Source of the DNA: Paenibacillus flagellatus
GTDB taxonomy: Bacteria > Bacillota > Bacilli > Paenibacillales > NBRC-103111
Length of the DNA stretch: 64,000 nt
Reading direction: 5' to 3'
NCBI RefSeq assembly: GCF_003217775.1
Contig: NZ_QJVJ01000012.1
Location: forward strand, 188,001-252,000
Of the stretch, positions 7,992 to 15,863 are shown piece by piece. The notes beneath the pieces were generated by a model. The model did no database searches. It worked only from the letters and a program-made list of their open reading frames with translations, and was not told where the DNA came from. How positions within the stretch are numbered: the first letter of the stretch is position 1; each line of letters begins with the position of its first letter. Position numbers and translations under genes: made by a program.

Positions 7992-9620
7992 ATGCAGAAC
8001 CTATACCGGATATTGCGGGTTTCCACGTTAAAAGGGCGTCTTCGGCTATGGGTCGGCGTGCTGATCGTCACGATGTGCGTCCTCATCGTCCTATTCATGT
8101 CGCTTCTCGGCAAAGTCATCAAGGAACGGGAGACGCATTCGGCGCTGCGGGAAGCGATCGAGCTGCAGCGGATGTTCATCGACAAATGGAAATCGGAGCG
8201 GCTCGCCGACATCGAATATTTGGCCGCGATGCCGGGGGCGCGCGCCTTGAACTTGGAGGAGATGCGCAGCCAATTCCGGATGTTCAAGCTGACGCATACC
8301 GAATTCGATACGATCAGCTTCATCAACGCGGCGGGCAACACGAGCCTCAATCTGGATGGGCCGTTCGATACGAACGTCTCCGACCGCGATTATTTCCGGG
8401 CCGTCCGCGACCTTCGCAAGCCGTATGTGACCGATGTCATGATCGGGCGGGTCACCGGGAAATATATCGTCGGCTTCGTCGCTCCGGTCATCGGCGGAGA
8501 CGGCAAGTTTGCCGGCGCGATCATCGGGGCGGTCGAGCTGACGACGCTCGACAGCATCATGAACCAATTCCGGTTCGGCGCGAACGGGGAGACGTTTCTG
8601 CTCGACCGGGACGGCTTCCGCATTACGAAGCCGCGGGACCGGTTCGACGCTCCCCGGATTACGGTCCAGTACCAGACGGACATTTACCAGCGCGCCGTCG
8701 CCGGTTTGGATGCGCCGAAGTCGTATTTGAACCAGGCCGGGGAGCGGGTGTACGGGGCGTACGCCTGGACGAGCGACCGCCAATGGCTGCTCGTGGGCGA
8801 GACGCGAACGGCCGACGTCTACAAGCCGTACTTCAATCTGTTCGGCGTCATGGCGCTTATAACCGCCCTCATCCTGATCGCGAGCTACATCGCCGCCATG
8901 CTGCTCACCCGCAAAATGATCGCCCTGCTGAGACATTTGCTGAACGGGACGAAGCGTATTCGGGAAGGACGGTTCGGCTACCAGATCGATCCGTCGATCA
9001 TTCGTACCGCGCCGGCGGAGCTGAAGGAGCTGTCCGACAACTTCAACATCATGTCGGCGAAGCTGGCGACGACGATGCAGCTGCTCGAGGAGTCGGCCGT
9101 CATCGACCATTTGACGGAAGTGTACAACCGGCGGTTTCTGATGAACGAAGGGACGAAAATCGAGGAAGCGGCGGCCCGGGCGGGAAACCCGTCCTCGATC
9201 CTGCTCATCGACGTCGATTATTTCAAGCAAATCAACGATACGTACGGCCATCTCGTCGGCGATCGGGTATTGAAGCACGCGGCCTCGCTGCTTGTCGCCT
9301 GCGTGCGCCATTCCGACGTCGTCTCGCGGTACGGCGGCGAGGAATTCGTCGTGCTGGCGACGAACTGCGAGCTGGAGCGGGGCTGCGAGCTGGCGGAACG
9401 GATCCGTACGTGGTTCATCAGCTCGCCGTACCGCGACGAGGAGCGGGAAATCGCGATCACCGTCAGCATCGGCGTCGCCCAATCGCGGCCGGAGCGGACG
9501 TACGGCACGAACAGGCTCGAGGACATGATCGAGCGCGCCGACAAGGCGCTGTACCGTGCCAAGAACCGCGGGCGGAACCGCGTCGAATGCGACGATCCGG
9601 AGCCGAGGCGGGCGGAGTGA
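7992..9620 (+). CDS. Membrane diguanylate cyclase (dCACHE-HAMP-GGDEF)
   Basis: The 542-residue protein carries a first membrane helix (about 21-43), an extracytoplasmic double-CACHE-like sensor (about 45-280, with SDRDYFRAVRDLRKPYVTD), a second membrane helix (about 285-305), a HAMP-like linker and a C-terminal GGDEF domain (about 370-535). The active-site signature is RYGGEEF, and RHSD five residues before it is a product-inhibition (I-site) motif, so it should make cyclic di-GMP and be feedback-inhibited. The sensor ligand is unknown. The start at 7992 follows GGGTGGGA. It is the last gene of the unit starting at 5554 and is closed by the terminator at 9632. Confidence 0.93.
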   Translation: MQNLYRILRVSTLKGRLRLWVGVLIVTMCVLIVLFMSLLGKVIKERETHSALREAIELQRMFIDKWKSERLADIEYLAAMPGARALNLEEMRSQFRMFKLTHTEFDTISFINAAGNTSLNLDGPFDTNVSDRDYFRAVRDLRKPYVTDVMIGRVTGKYIVGFVAPVIGGDGKFAGAIIGAVELTTLDSIMNQFRFGANGETFLLDRDGFRITKPRDRFDAPRITVQYQTDIYQRAVAGLDAPKSYLNQAGERVYGAYAWTSDRQWLLVGETRTADVYKPYFNLFGVMALITALILIASYIAAMLLTRKMIALLRHLLNGTKRIREGRFGYQIDPSIIRTAPAELKELSDNFNIMSAKLATTMQLLEESAVIDHLTEVYNRRFLMNEGTKIEEAAARAGNPSSILLIDVDYFKQINDTYGHLVGDRVLKHAASLLVACVRHSDVVSRYGGEEFVVLATNCELERGCELAERIRTWFISSPYRDEEREIAITVSIGVAQSRPERTYGTNRLEDMIERADKALYRAKNRGRNRVECDDPEPRRAE

Positions 9621-9631
9621 ACGAATCGAAG

Positions 9632-9662
9632 AGCCGCTTTCCCGGATCGGGAAGCGGCTTTT
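9632..9662 (+). terminator. Intrinsic terminator of the GGDEF gene
   Basis: Stem AGCCGCTTTCCCG / CGGGAAGCGGCT with one bulged base, loop GAT, followed by TTTT. Confidence 0.85.
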
Positions 9663-9762
9663 CGCCTTGGGCGGCGCGCGCGCGCGTCGGGGGGGCCCCG
9701 CAGAGGGCCGATCGTTTTCCCCGTAATGCGTCCTCCGCGCGCCGCGTCGTCTATCGAATAAC

Positions 9763-9799
9763 GGCAGGTTGTCGGCACTCCCGACGGTCTGCCTTTTTT
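9763..9799 (+). terminator. Orphan intrinsic terminator on the plus strand
   Basis: GGCAG...CTGCC enclosing GTCGG...CCGAC, followed by six Ts (9794-9799). It lies 100 bases beyond the terminator of the GGDEF gene, with no plus-strand gene between them. It may be a backup terminator or end a small RNA. Confidence 0.7.
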
Positions 9800-9828
9800 G
9801 TATTGCGGCTGCGCCGGTTCCTGATCGG

Positions 9829-11292
9829 CTACCGCCACGCCTCGGCCAGACGCCGGACGCCTTCGGCGATTTGCGCTTCGCTCAGCGCGCCGAAGCCGAG
9901 CAGGACGGCTTCGGCCGCGGGCCGGCGCGGATCGACCCGGTATACCGACGTCGGATAGACGCGCACCGCGGCCTCGGCCGCGAGCCGGATCAGCTCGGCT
10001 TCGCCGGGACCGGCGCCGCCTTCGGCCTGGAGCAGCACGTGCAGGCCGGCGCCGCCGCCGCTTGCGCGGAAGCGCGGCTCGAGGCGGTGCCGGACGGCGC
10101 CGAGCAGGGCGGCGAGCTTGCGCTGGTAGACGCTGCGCATTTTGCGCACGTGCCGCTGCATATGGCCGCCGGTCATGAACTGCTCCAGCGTTTTTTGATG
10201 GAGCGGCGAGGCGAGCCGGTCGAACGGATGGAGCGCGGCCGATGCGATTTGCGCCAGAGCGGGAGGCAGAGCCGCGTAGCTGAGCCGGAAGGCGGGCGCG
10301 AGCGCCCGGGAGAACGTGCCGACGTAAGCGACCGAGCCGTCGGCATCCAAGCCTTGCAGGGACGGGATCGGGAGGCCGGCATAGCGGAATTCGCCGTCGT
10401 AATCGTCTTCCACGATGAGCCCGCCCGTCTCGGCCGCCCACTTCAACAGCTTGCGCCGGTTGCCGATCGACATGACGGTGCCGAACGGAAATTGGTGCGA
10501 CGGCGTCACGTAGACGAGGCGGGCGCCGGACTCGTACAGCGCCCCGATGTCGAGGCCGTCCGGCTCGAGCGGAATCGGCGCCAGCCGGTAGCCGTGATGC
10601 CGCAAAATCGCGGCGATGCCGTCGCTCATCGATTCCTCGACGGCGAACGCGGTTTCCCCCGGCGCGTAGCGCGTCTGCCGGAGCAGGCGGCAAATTTGCT
10701 CCATCGAATGGTGGGTACCCGCGCCGACGACGATCCGCTCCGGCGGACAGACGACCGCCCGCGCCCGGTACGCGTACGCGGACAGCGCCTTGCGAAACCC
10801 GGCTTCCCCGAGCGGGTCCCCGTAGCGGAACAGGTCGCGGTGCTCGGGCAGGAAGCATTCGCCGAGAAGTCTTTTCCATAGCGCGAACGGAAAATAGGTC
10901 AAGTCGACGTCGCCGTAGGCGAAATCGATCGATTCCGGTTTGCCGGCCGGAACGGGAGGCGCCGATGGCGACAGCGGCGTCGTTCGTTTGTCCGGCCGAG
11001 GCGGAGAGGGGGGTGGGGCGCCGTCCGCCCCCCTCTCGAAGTCCGGCTCGTAAGGCTTGACGGTCAAGCCGCTGCGCGGCCGGCTCTCCACGTAGCCTTC
11101 CGCAAGCAGCTGCTGGTACGCGCTCTCCACCGGCGTCCGGCTGACGCCGAGATGGGCGGCAAGCTTCCGGACGGACGGAAGGCGCGCCTCCGCGGGCAGG
11201 CGGCCGTCCTCGATTTCCCGGCGAAGATGCCGGTACAGCTGAATATAGAGCGCTTCCGGGGAAGCGGGGTCCAAGTGGGGAATAAGCTCCAT
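9829..11292 (-). CDS. MocR-family (GntR-HTH plus aminotransferase fold) regulator lacking the PLP lysine
   Basis: The 487-residue protein has an N-terminal GntR winged helix (about 10-75: LPSVRKLAAHLGVSRTPVESAYQQL), a Pro-rich linker (about 85-120) and a fold-type-I aminotransferase domain (about 120-487) with YVTPSHQFP and the PLP-ring Asp in EDDYDG. In MocR proteins such as GabR and PdxR the PLP Schiff-base Lys lies in GTFSK; here the motif is GTFSR, with Arg329 coded by CGG at 10308-10306. It therefore probably cannot bind PLP covalently. The start at 11292 has AGGAG 9 bases upstream; a TTG at 11328 is a weaker choice. It is divergent from hisC and likely controls it or itself through the repeats in 11328-11362. 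Confidence 0.9.
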   Translation of the reverse strand: MELIPHLDPASPEALYIQLYRHLRREIEDGRLPAEARLPSVRKLAAHLGVSRTPVESAYQQLLAEGYVESRPRSGLTVKPYEPDFERGADGAPPPSPPRPDKRTTPLSPSAPPVPAGKPESIDFAYGDVDLTYFPFALWKRLLGECFLPEHRDLFRYGDPLGEAGFRKALSAYAYRARAVVCPPERIVVGAGTHHSMEQICRLLRQTRYAPGETAFAVEESMSDGIAAILRHHGYRLAPIPLEPDGLDIGALYESGARLVYVTPSHQFPFGTVMSIGNRRKLLKWAAETGGLIVEDDYDGEFRYAGLPIPSLQGLDADGSVAYVGTFSRALAPAFRLSYAALPPALAQIASAALHPFDRLASPLHQKTLEQFMTGGHMQRHVRKMRSVYQRKLAALLGAVRHRLEPRFRASGGGAGLHVLLQAEGGAGPGEAELIRLAAEAAVRVYPTSVYRVDPRRPAAEAVLLGFGALSEAQIAEGVRRLAEAWR

Positions 11293-11327
11293 GGCGATTC
11301 GCTCCTGTTCTCCATCTGTCATCTTCA

Positions 11328-11362
11328 AAATGCCGAATCTGGCTATATGTGAAATGCCACAT
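11328..11362. promoter_or_regulatory. Candidate MocR operator between the divergent genes
   Basis: The heptamer AAATGCC occurs twice in direct orientation (11328-11334 and 11352-11358), 24 bases apart, and the second copy lies inside an inverted repeat ATGTG-N6-CACAT (11347-11362). MocR regulators commonly bind direct repeats about two helical turns apart. Confidence 0.45.
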
Positions 11363-11417
11363 TTTCGCTATCGTAACAGTAACACACTTGCCGTCCAAGC
11401 GAAAGGAGCGACGAACC

Positions 11418-12488
11418 ATGATTGCGATTCACCCGCTTGTCGAAAAGCTGGAGCCGTATTCCGCGGGCATCCGCCCGGAGCCCGGCGTGCCGGCGATCAA
11501 GCTGAACCAGAACGAAAACCCGTACCCCGCCTCGCCCAAAGTGGCGGAGGCGCTTCGCCGGCTCGCCCCGGAGCTGGTAGCCGCGTACCCCGAGGCGCTT
11601 AGCGACCGGCTGCGCGAGTCGCTGTCCGCGACGCTCGGCGTTCCCGCGTCGCGCATTTTGTGCGGCAACGGCTCGAGCGAGCTCATCACGCTAATGTACC
11701 GGACGTTCGCCCAAGAGGGCGACACGGCGGCGATGCCCGATCCGACGTTCGCGCTGTACGGGACCGTGGCGGACTTGGCGGGCGTCCGCGTCCGGCGCGT
11801 GCCGACGGACGACCGGTTCCGCTTCGAGCCGGCCGAGCTCGCGGCGTCCGGGGACGACACGCCCCGCTTGGTCGTGTTCGCCAATCCGAACGCGCCGACG
11901 GGCACCTGCGCCGGGCGGGACGCCATCGAGAAGCTGCTCCGGACGTTCGACGGGCTCGTCGTCGTCGACGAAGCGTACGTCGACTTCGCCCCGGAAGGGA
12001 CGTCCGTCGTCGACTTGACCGGCACGTACGAGCATCTGCTCGTGCTGCGGACGTTTTCCAAGGCGTACGCGCTGCCCGGCGCCCGGGTCGGCTACGCCGT
12101 CGGGAGCGAGCGGCTCGTCCGCGCGATGGAGAAGGCGCGCGAGACGTTCAGCGTCAACGCGGTCGGCCAGCTCGCCGCGGAAGCCGCGCTGGGCGACCCG
12201 GACTGGATGCGGCGGTCGGTCGCGCGCATCGGGCGGACGCGGGACGCGTTTTGCGCCGCCTTGGCGGACGCCGGATGGGGCGTCTGGCCTTCGACGGCCA
12301 ACTTCGTGCTCGTCTCGCCGCCTCCGGGAGGCGCGTCCGCGCCCGACATGTACCGGAGGCTGCTCGACAACCGCATCTACGTCCGCTATTTCGACGCTCC
12401 GCGCCTGCGCGACAAGCTGCGCATCAGCATCGGCACGGACGACGATATGAAGGCCGTTCTGGACGTGCTGCTGGAAGGGAGTAGATAA
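11418..12488 (+). CDS. hisC: Histidinol-phosphate aminotransferase-like enzyme
   Basis: The 356-residue protein is a class I/II PLP aminotransferase of the HisC type: LNQNENPYPASPKV near the N terminus, GNGSSELI (PLP phosphate site), FANPNAPTG, VDEAYVDF, and the Schiff-base motif TFSKAYALPGARVGY with Lys215. HisC converts imidazole acetol-phosphate plus Glu to histidinol phosphate; family members also act on aromatic amino acids or cobalamin precursors. It does not lie in a his operon, so it may be a paralogue with another substrate. The start at ATG 11418 has AAAGGAG (11402-11408) 9 bases upstream. Divergence from a MocR regulator suggests dedicated control. Confidence 0.88.
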   Translation: MIAIHPLVEKLEPYSAGIRPEPGVPAIKLNQNENPYPASPKVAEALRRLAPELVAAYPEALSDRLRESLSATLGVPASRILCGNGSSELITLMYRTFAQEGDTAAMPDPTFALYGTVADLAGVRVRRVPTDDRFRFEPAELAASGDDTPRLVVFANPNAPTGTCAGRDAIEKLLRTFDGLVVVDEAYVDFAPEGTSVVDLTGTYEHLLVLRTFSKAYALPGARVGYAVGSERLVRAMEKARETFSVNAVGQLAAEAALGDPDWMRRSVARIGRTRDAFCAALADAGWGVWPSTANFVLVSPPPGGASAPDMYRRLLDNRIYVRYFDAPRLRDKLRISIGTDDDMKAVLDVLLEGSR

Positions 12489-12622
12489 GCGGAACGGTTG
12501 GAGGGGCAAGCGTGCCGAACGGGGGAGCCGCCGTCCGTTTTGCGGCGGCGCATGGAGCCGCTAAGCCTCGATGCGATGCGCACATTGCCGCGCACATCCA
12601 TACGGGCAAGGGCCGCTCTCGT

Positions 12623-12651
12623 TTGGCGAACGCCGCGGCATACGGTACAAT
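12623..12651 (+). promoter_or_regulatory. Promoter of the SDR-like gene
   Basis: TTGGCG (12623-12628), 17-base spacer, TACAAT (12646-12651), 45 bases upstream of the start codon. The rest of the 12489-12695 gap shows nothing clear. Confidence 0.55.
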
Positions 12652-12695
12652 GATCGTATCGATTAACATTCATGCGGGACTAGGAGGAGCGCGCC

Positions 12696-13421
12696 ATGAC
12701 GAACCGGGCGGGAGAGGCGGGACCGGGGACGGGGAACCGTACGGCGATTGTGGCCGGCGCGACCGGCTTGATCGGGAGGGAGCTTGTCCGGCAGCTTCTC
12801 GAGGACGACGGCTGCGACCGCGTCATCGCTCTCGTCCGGCGTCCGACGGGAAGCGCGCATCCGAAGCTGGAGGAGCGCCCGACGGATTATGAGCGCCTCG
12901 GGAGCGGGCCGGGGGACGACGAAGGCTTCGGCGGGGCCGACCTGTTTTGCGCGCTCGGCACGACGATCAAGAAGGCGGGCTCGCAGGCGCAGTTCCGCAA
13001 GGTCGACCTCGACTATCCGCTGCGGCTCGGCGAGATCGGCGCCCGCGCGGGCGCCCGCTCGTATTCGCTCGTCTCCGCGATGGGAGCGAACGCGAAGTCC
13101 GGCGTCTTCTACAACCGGGTTAAGGGCGAGACGGAGGAGAGGCTGGCCGCGCTCGGGCCGAGCGCCTTTTACGCGTTCCGGCCGTCGCTTCTGCTCGGCG
13201 AACGCGACGAGTTCCGATTCGGCGAGCGGGCGGCCGCGGCGCTGGCGAAGCCGCTGTCGTTCGTGTTCACCGGTCCGCTCGCCAACTACAAGCCGATCGA
13301 AGCGGCGGCGGTGGCGGCCGCCATGATCGCGACGGCGCGGACGGGCTCCCCCGGCAGGCGCGTCGTCGAGAACGGCGAAATCGCGGCCATCGCCGCGTCC
13401 GCGAAGACGCATAACCGTTGA
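12696..13421 (+). CDS. NAD(P)-binding atypical SDR (TIP30/HTATIP2-like)
   Basis: The 241-residue protein has a Rossmann nucleotide-binding motif AGATGLIGRELVRQLL (residues ~18-34) preceded by a hydrophilic N-terminal tail, then FCALGTTIKKAGSQAQFRKVDLDY and a YNRVKGETEERL helix, where Tyr and Lys form the SDR pair. This pattern matches the NAD(P)H-binding TIP30-like group, whose bacterial members are mostly uncharacterised oxidoreductases. AGGAGGAG ends 9 bases before ATG 12696. It is a single-gene unit between its own promoter and a convergent terminator. Confidence 0.85.
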   Translation: MTNRAGEAGPGTGNRTAIVAGATGLIGRELVRQLLEDDGCDRVIALVRRPTGSAHPKLEERPTDYERLGSGPGDDEGFGGADLFCALGTTIKKAGSQAQFRKVDLDYPLRLGEIGARAGARSYSLVSAMGANAKSGVFYNRVKGETEERLAALGPSAFYAFRPSLLLGERDEFRFGERAAAALAKPLSFVFTGPLANYKPIEAAAVAAAMIATARTGSPGRRVVENGEIAAIAASAKTHNR

Positions 13422-13440
13422 GACGGGCGCGAACGCGCCG

Positions 13441-13474
13441 AAGAGCCGAACCCCCGCGGCGGGGTTCGGCTCTT
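13441..13474. terminator. Convergent hairpin terminator
   Basis: Perfect 14-bp stem AAGAGCCGAACCCC / GGGGTTCGGCTCTT (13441-13454 with 13461-13474). Neither side has a long T run, but its position between converging genes suggests use in both directions. Confidence 0.6.
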
Positions 13475-13505
13475 CGGGCTGCGGCCGCATGCGGATAGGC
13501 GCCGA

Positions 13506-13832
13506 TCAGCCGCCGAACGCGTCGCGGAACGCCCGGGACAAGTCGTCGGCGTCCACGTTCCACAGCTTCGCGATGTCGTCGCGGACGTGTTCGTCCCACC
13601 AATCGGACAACAGTTTCCGGTTGCTGCCGTTTTCCGCGATATAGGTCAAATGCTGCACCACTTTTTTCAAATACAGCTCCTCCGCCTCGGCCATTCGATC
13701 CGGAGGAACCCACAGCTTCAGCCGTTTCGCCGTCCGGTACAGCTCCCGGTTGCAAGCCCGGCGTATTTTGCGCAACGTCGGCAGCGCTTGGCTGTGCTTC
13801 TCGCTATGCTTCTCGCCTGCAGGATACGTCAT
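13506..13832 (-). CDS. Small helical protein of unknown function
   Basis: I do not recognise this 108-residue protein. It is charged and predicted to be largely helical: a basic N-terminal third (RKIRRACNRELYRTAKRLKLW), then an acidic-hydrophobic pattern with WWDEHVRDDIAKLW and a C-terminal DDLSRAFRDAFGG. There is no signal peptide, membrane segment or metal motif; a single Cys is present. AGGAG lies 13 bases before the ATG, which is long but usable. It lies 83 bases downstream of the cupredoxin gene on the same strand and could be co-transcribed. Its reading frame has normal high-GC codon usage, so it looks real. Confidence 0.65.
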   Translation of the reverse strand: MTYPAGEKHSEKHSQALPTLRKIRRACNRELYRTAKRLKLWVPPDRMAEAEELYLKKVVQHLTYIAENGSNRKLLSDWWDEHVRDDIAKLWNVDADDLSRAFRDAFGG

Positions 13833-13915
13833 GCCGCATCATCCGCTCCTCTCTGCTACCACAGTATGCAGGGGACGGCGAATGGGCTACTGCGGCGGGG
13901 CGGTGCCACTTGCGG

Positions 13916-14404
13916 TCAATCGACGACGATATAGCCGATCATCGGCCCGTTCTGGGCCATGTCCGGATGAGTCAGGCAAATGATCCGGTATATGCCTTCT
14001 TTGTCGGCCTTGAACGACACGACGGTTTCCCGGCCTTTCTTCACCTCGCCCTTGATGCCGAGCCCTTCGATGATGAACGGGTGACTGGCGCCGTTGACGC
14101 CGAGGATGCTCAGCTTCACCTTCTCTCCCTTGTTCACGTAGACGGTGCCTGGGTCCCACCGGTACGCCTCGATTTCTTTGCCGTCCTCCGTCGTCGACTT
14201 GAACTCCCCCGTTACGAGATGAACGGTACGTTCCGTAACGGCCGTCCCCGAGACCGACTTCGCTTCCTCCTGCCGGGCGTACAGCACGTATGCCGCGGCC
14301 AGGATGACGAGGCCGACCGCGAGCAGCAGATGCTTTTTCTTCAACACGAAGACGTTGATCGAAGCCGGCCGCTTCGGATCCCGCTGCGATGGTCCGTTCG
14401 CCAA
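13916..14404 (-). CDS. Membrane-anchored cupredoxin-domain protein
   Basis: The 162-residue protein has a basic cytoplasmic N terminus, one membrane helix (about 24-43: HLLLAVGLVILAAAYVLY) and an extracytoplasmic cupredoxin domain (about 60-162). The likely type 1 copper ligands are H108 (GASHPF), C143, H146 and M149 (ICLTHPDM). Such proteins bind copper outside the membrane, as electron carriers or copper chaperones; no oxidase genes are near, so the partner is unknown. The start is TTG (14404-14402), chosen because AAAGGAGG lies 8 bases upstream. It is divergent from the propeller gene cluster. Confidence 0.85.
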   Translation of the reverse strand: MANGPSQRDPKRPASINVFVLKKKHLLLAVGLVILAAAYVLYARQEEAKSVSGTAVTERTVHLVTGEFKSTTEDGKEIEAYRWDPGTVYVNKGEKVKLSILGVNGASHPFIIEGLGIKGEVKKGRETVVSFKADKEGIYRIICLTHPDMAQNGPMIGYIVVD

Positions 14405-14593
14405 ACGATTCTCCTCCTTTGTTCCCGCCTGCTTGTCTGTCCTTCTTCCCTATTAACGTATGTGAAGGCTTGTTCCGGCATGACAGGAGTTGGGCGGGTT
14501 CTCGGATTCGCGATAACCGTGAGAGAAGTCCATTTCAGGTTCCGTCGAATTGAATATAGATATTGAAGCTCACCCACAAAGGAGGCATTTGTA

Positions 14594-15709
14594 ATGGGCA
14601 TAAGGCCAAGGCCAACCCCGTCATCACCGCCGCCGCCACCGGCACCATCATCACCACCGTCTTCATCGCCATCGCCGCCACCACCACCGCCACCACCACC
14701 GTCACCACCGCCGCCTACACCGCCAATCACGTCCGAAACGCAACCGAGCACGCCGCCGCCGCCACCACCGCCGCCACCGCCGCCGTCGTTTAATCGAATC
14801 TTTGTAGCCAACCTGGACAGCGATACGGTTTCCGTCATTGACGGGGCAAGCAACATCGTTATAGCGACGGTCCCGGTCGGCGACGGCCCTGCTCCATTCG
14901 GCATGACCGCCAATACGGCGACCAACCGCGTTTATGTACCGAATGTCGACAGCGGCAACGTATCCGTGATCGACGGCGTCGCGAATACCGTCGTGGCTAC
15001 GGTCGCCTTCGCCGAATTCTCCAATCCGAGCGGCGCGGCTTCCAATCCGGCAACGAATCGGATCTATGTGACCGATCAAAATTTCGACACCGTCTCTATC
15101 ATTGACGGCGGCAGCAACCTGATTGCGGCTACGCTGACGCTTCCGCTTGCTTCCGTTCCGGCCCCCATCGCCGTCAATCCGGCCACCAACCGGATTTACG
15201 TCGTCAATAACAATGCGGACACCGTTTCGGTCGTCGACGGAACCACCAATATTTTCTTGGCTACGATTCCCGTCGGCGTCAATCCGGTTTCGATCGACAT
15301 CAATCCGGCGACCAATCGAATCTATGTCGCCAATGCTTTTGCGGTAGCCTCCCCCTTGCCGGATACGGTATCGGTCATCGACGGCGCGACCAACGTCATT
15401 GTGGCGACGGTAACCGTCGGCCCCGACCCGTTCGGCGTCGCCGTCAATCCGGTTACCAACCGCATCTATGCGGCCAATCAAGCGACCGGCGACAGCGTAT
15501 CGGTTATCGACGGAACGACCAATCAGGTGATCGCCACCATCCCCGTCGGCGACGATCCGCGCGGTTTGGCGGTAAACCCGGTGACAAACCGAATTTATGT
15601 TCCGAATCAGAACGATTCCACCGTATCGGTTATCGACGGAACGAATAACGCGATTATAGCGACGATAACCGTCGGTCTCTCCCCGAGCTATATAACCGTC
15701 ATCCCTTAG
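14594..15709 (+). CDS. Proline-rich seven-bladed YVTN beta-propeller protein
   Basis: The 371-residue protein begins with about 65 residues of Pro/Ser low complexity, including runs of nine and eleven prolines, then seven repeats of roughly 43 residues, each with an NR(I/V)YV strand and a (D/N)xVSVIDG strand: a YVTN/YncE-type seven-bladed propeller. There is no signal peptide or membrane helix, so secretion by the general pathway is not indicated; a spore-surface location is possible, as for many mother-cell proteins. AAAGGAGG (14578-14585) lies 8 bases before ATG 14594. Following genes encode sugar- and methyl-transferases and a YheC/D-like protein, so this may be the glycosylated structural substrate; that is inference. 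The repetitive CCACCG codons of the Pro tract invite slippage. Confidence 0.85.
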   Translation: MGIRPRPTPSSPPPPPAPSSPPSSSPSPPPPPPPPPSPPPPTPPITSETQPSTPPPPPPPPPPPSFNRIFVANLDSDTVSVIDGASNIVIATVPVGDGPAPFGMTANTATNRVYVPNVDSGNVSVIDGVANTVVATVAFAEFSNPSGAASNPATNRIYVTDQNFDTVSIIDGGSNLIAATLTLPLASVPAPIAVNPATNRIYVVNNNADTVSVVDGTTNIFLATIPVGVNPVSIDINPATNRIYVANAFAVASPLPDTVSVIDGATNVIVATVTVGPDPFGVAVNPVTNRIYAANQATGDSVSVIDGTTNQVIATIPVGDDPRGLAVNPVTNRIYVPNQNDSTVSVIDGTNNAIIATITVGLSPSYITVIP

Positions 15710-15749
15710 CGGCAGCCGGAATCGAAGCAAGGCCGCGATCGTCGGAAAC

Positions 15750-15783
15750 AGGCTCCCGGACACCGTTCCGGCAGCCTTCTTTC
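15750..15783 (+). terminator. Hairpin terminator after the propeller gene
   Basis: Stem AGGCT-c-CCGGA / TCCGG-c-AGCCT (15750-15760 with 15767-15777), followed by TCTTTCG. The weak T run may allow partial read-through into the glycosyltransferase genes. Confidence 0.55.
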
Positions 15784-15863
15784 GTCTGCGGACTTTATCA
15801 GGCAGGCGGGCCGGCAAGTGTCGGCACCCTTCTTCCTCGCATAAACTGATACGGGGGGATGGC

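Noticed and set aside
8091-9482. 463-codon minus-strand frame opposite the GGDEF gene
   Set aside because: Arg/Asp-rich composition typical of antisense GC shadows; the plus frame holds CACHE, HAMP and GGDEF motifs.
9829-11292. Plain aminotransferase
   Set aside because: The GntR winged helix at the N terminus and the missing PLP lysine make it a MocR-type regulator.
12512-12892. 126-codon frame overlapping the start of the SDR gene
   Set aside because: Different frame from the Rossmann-motif protein, no recognisable domain, no RBS.
14594-14790. CRISPR or minisatellite array in the CCACCG repeats
   Set aside because: The repeats are codon-level proline runs in an open frame with a strong RBS; there are no spacers.
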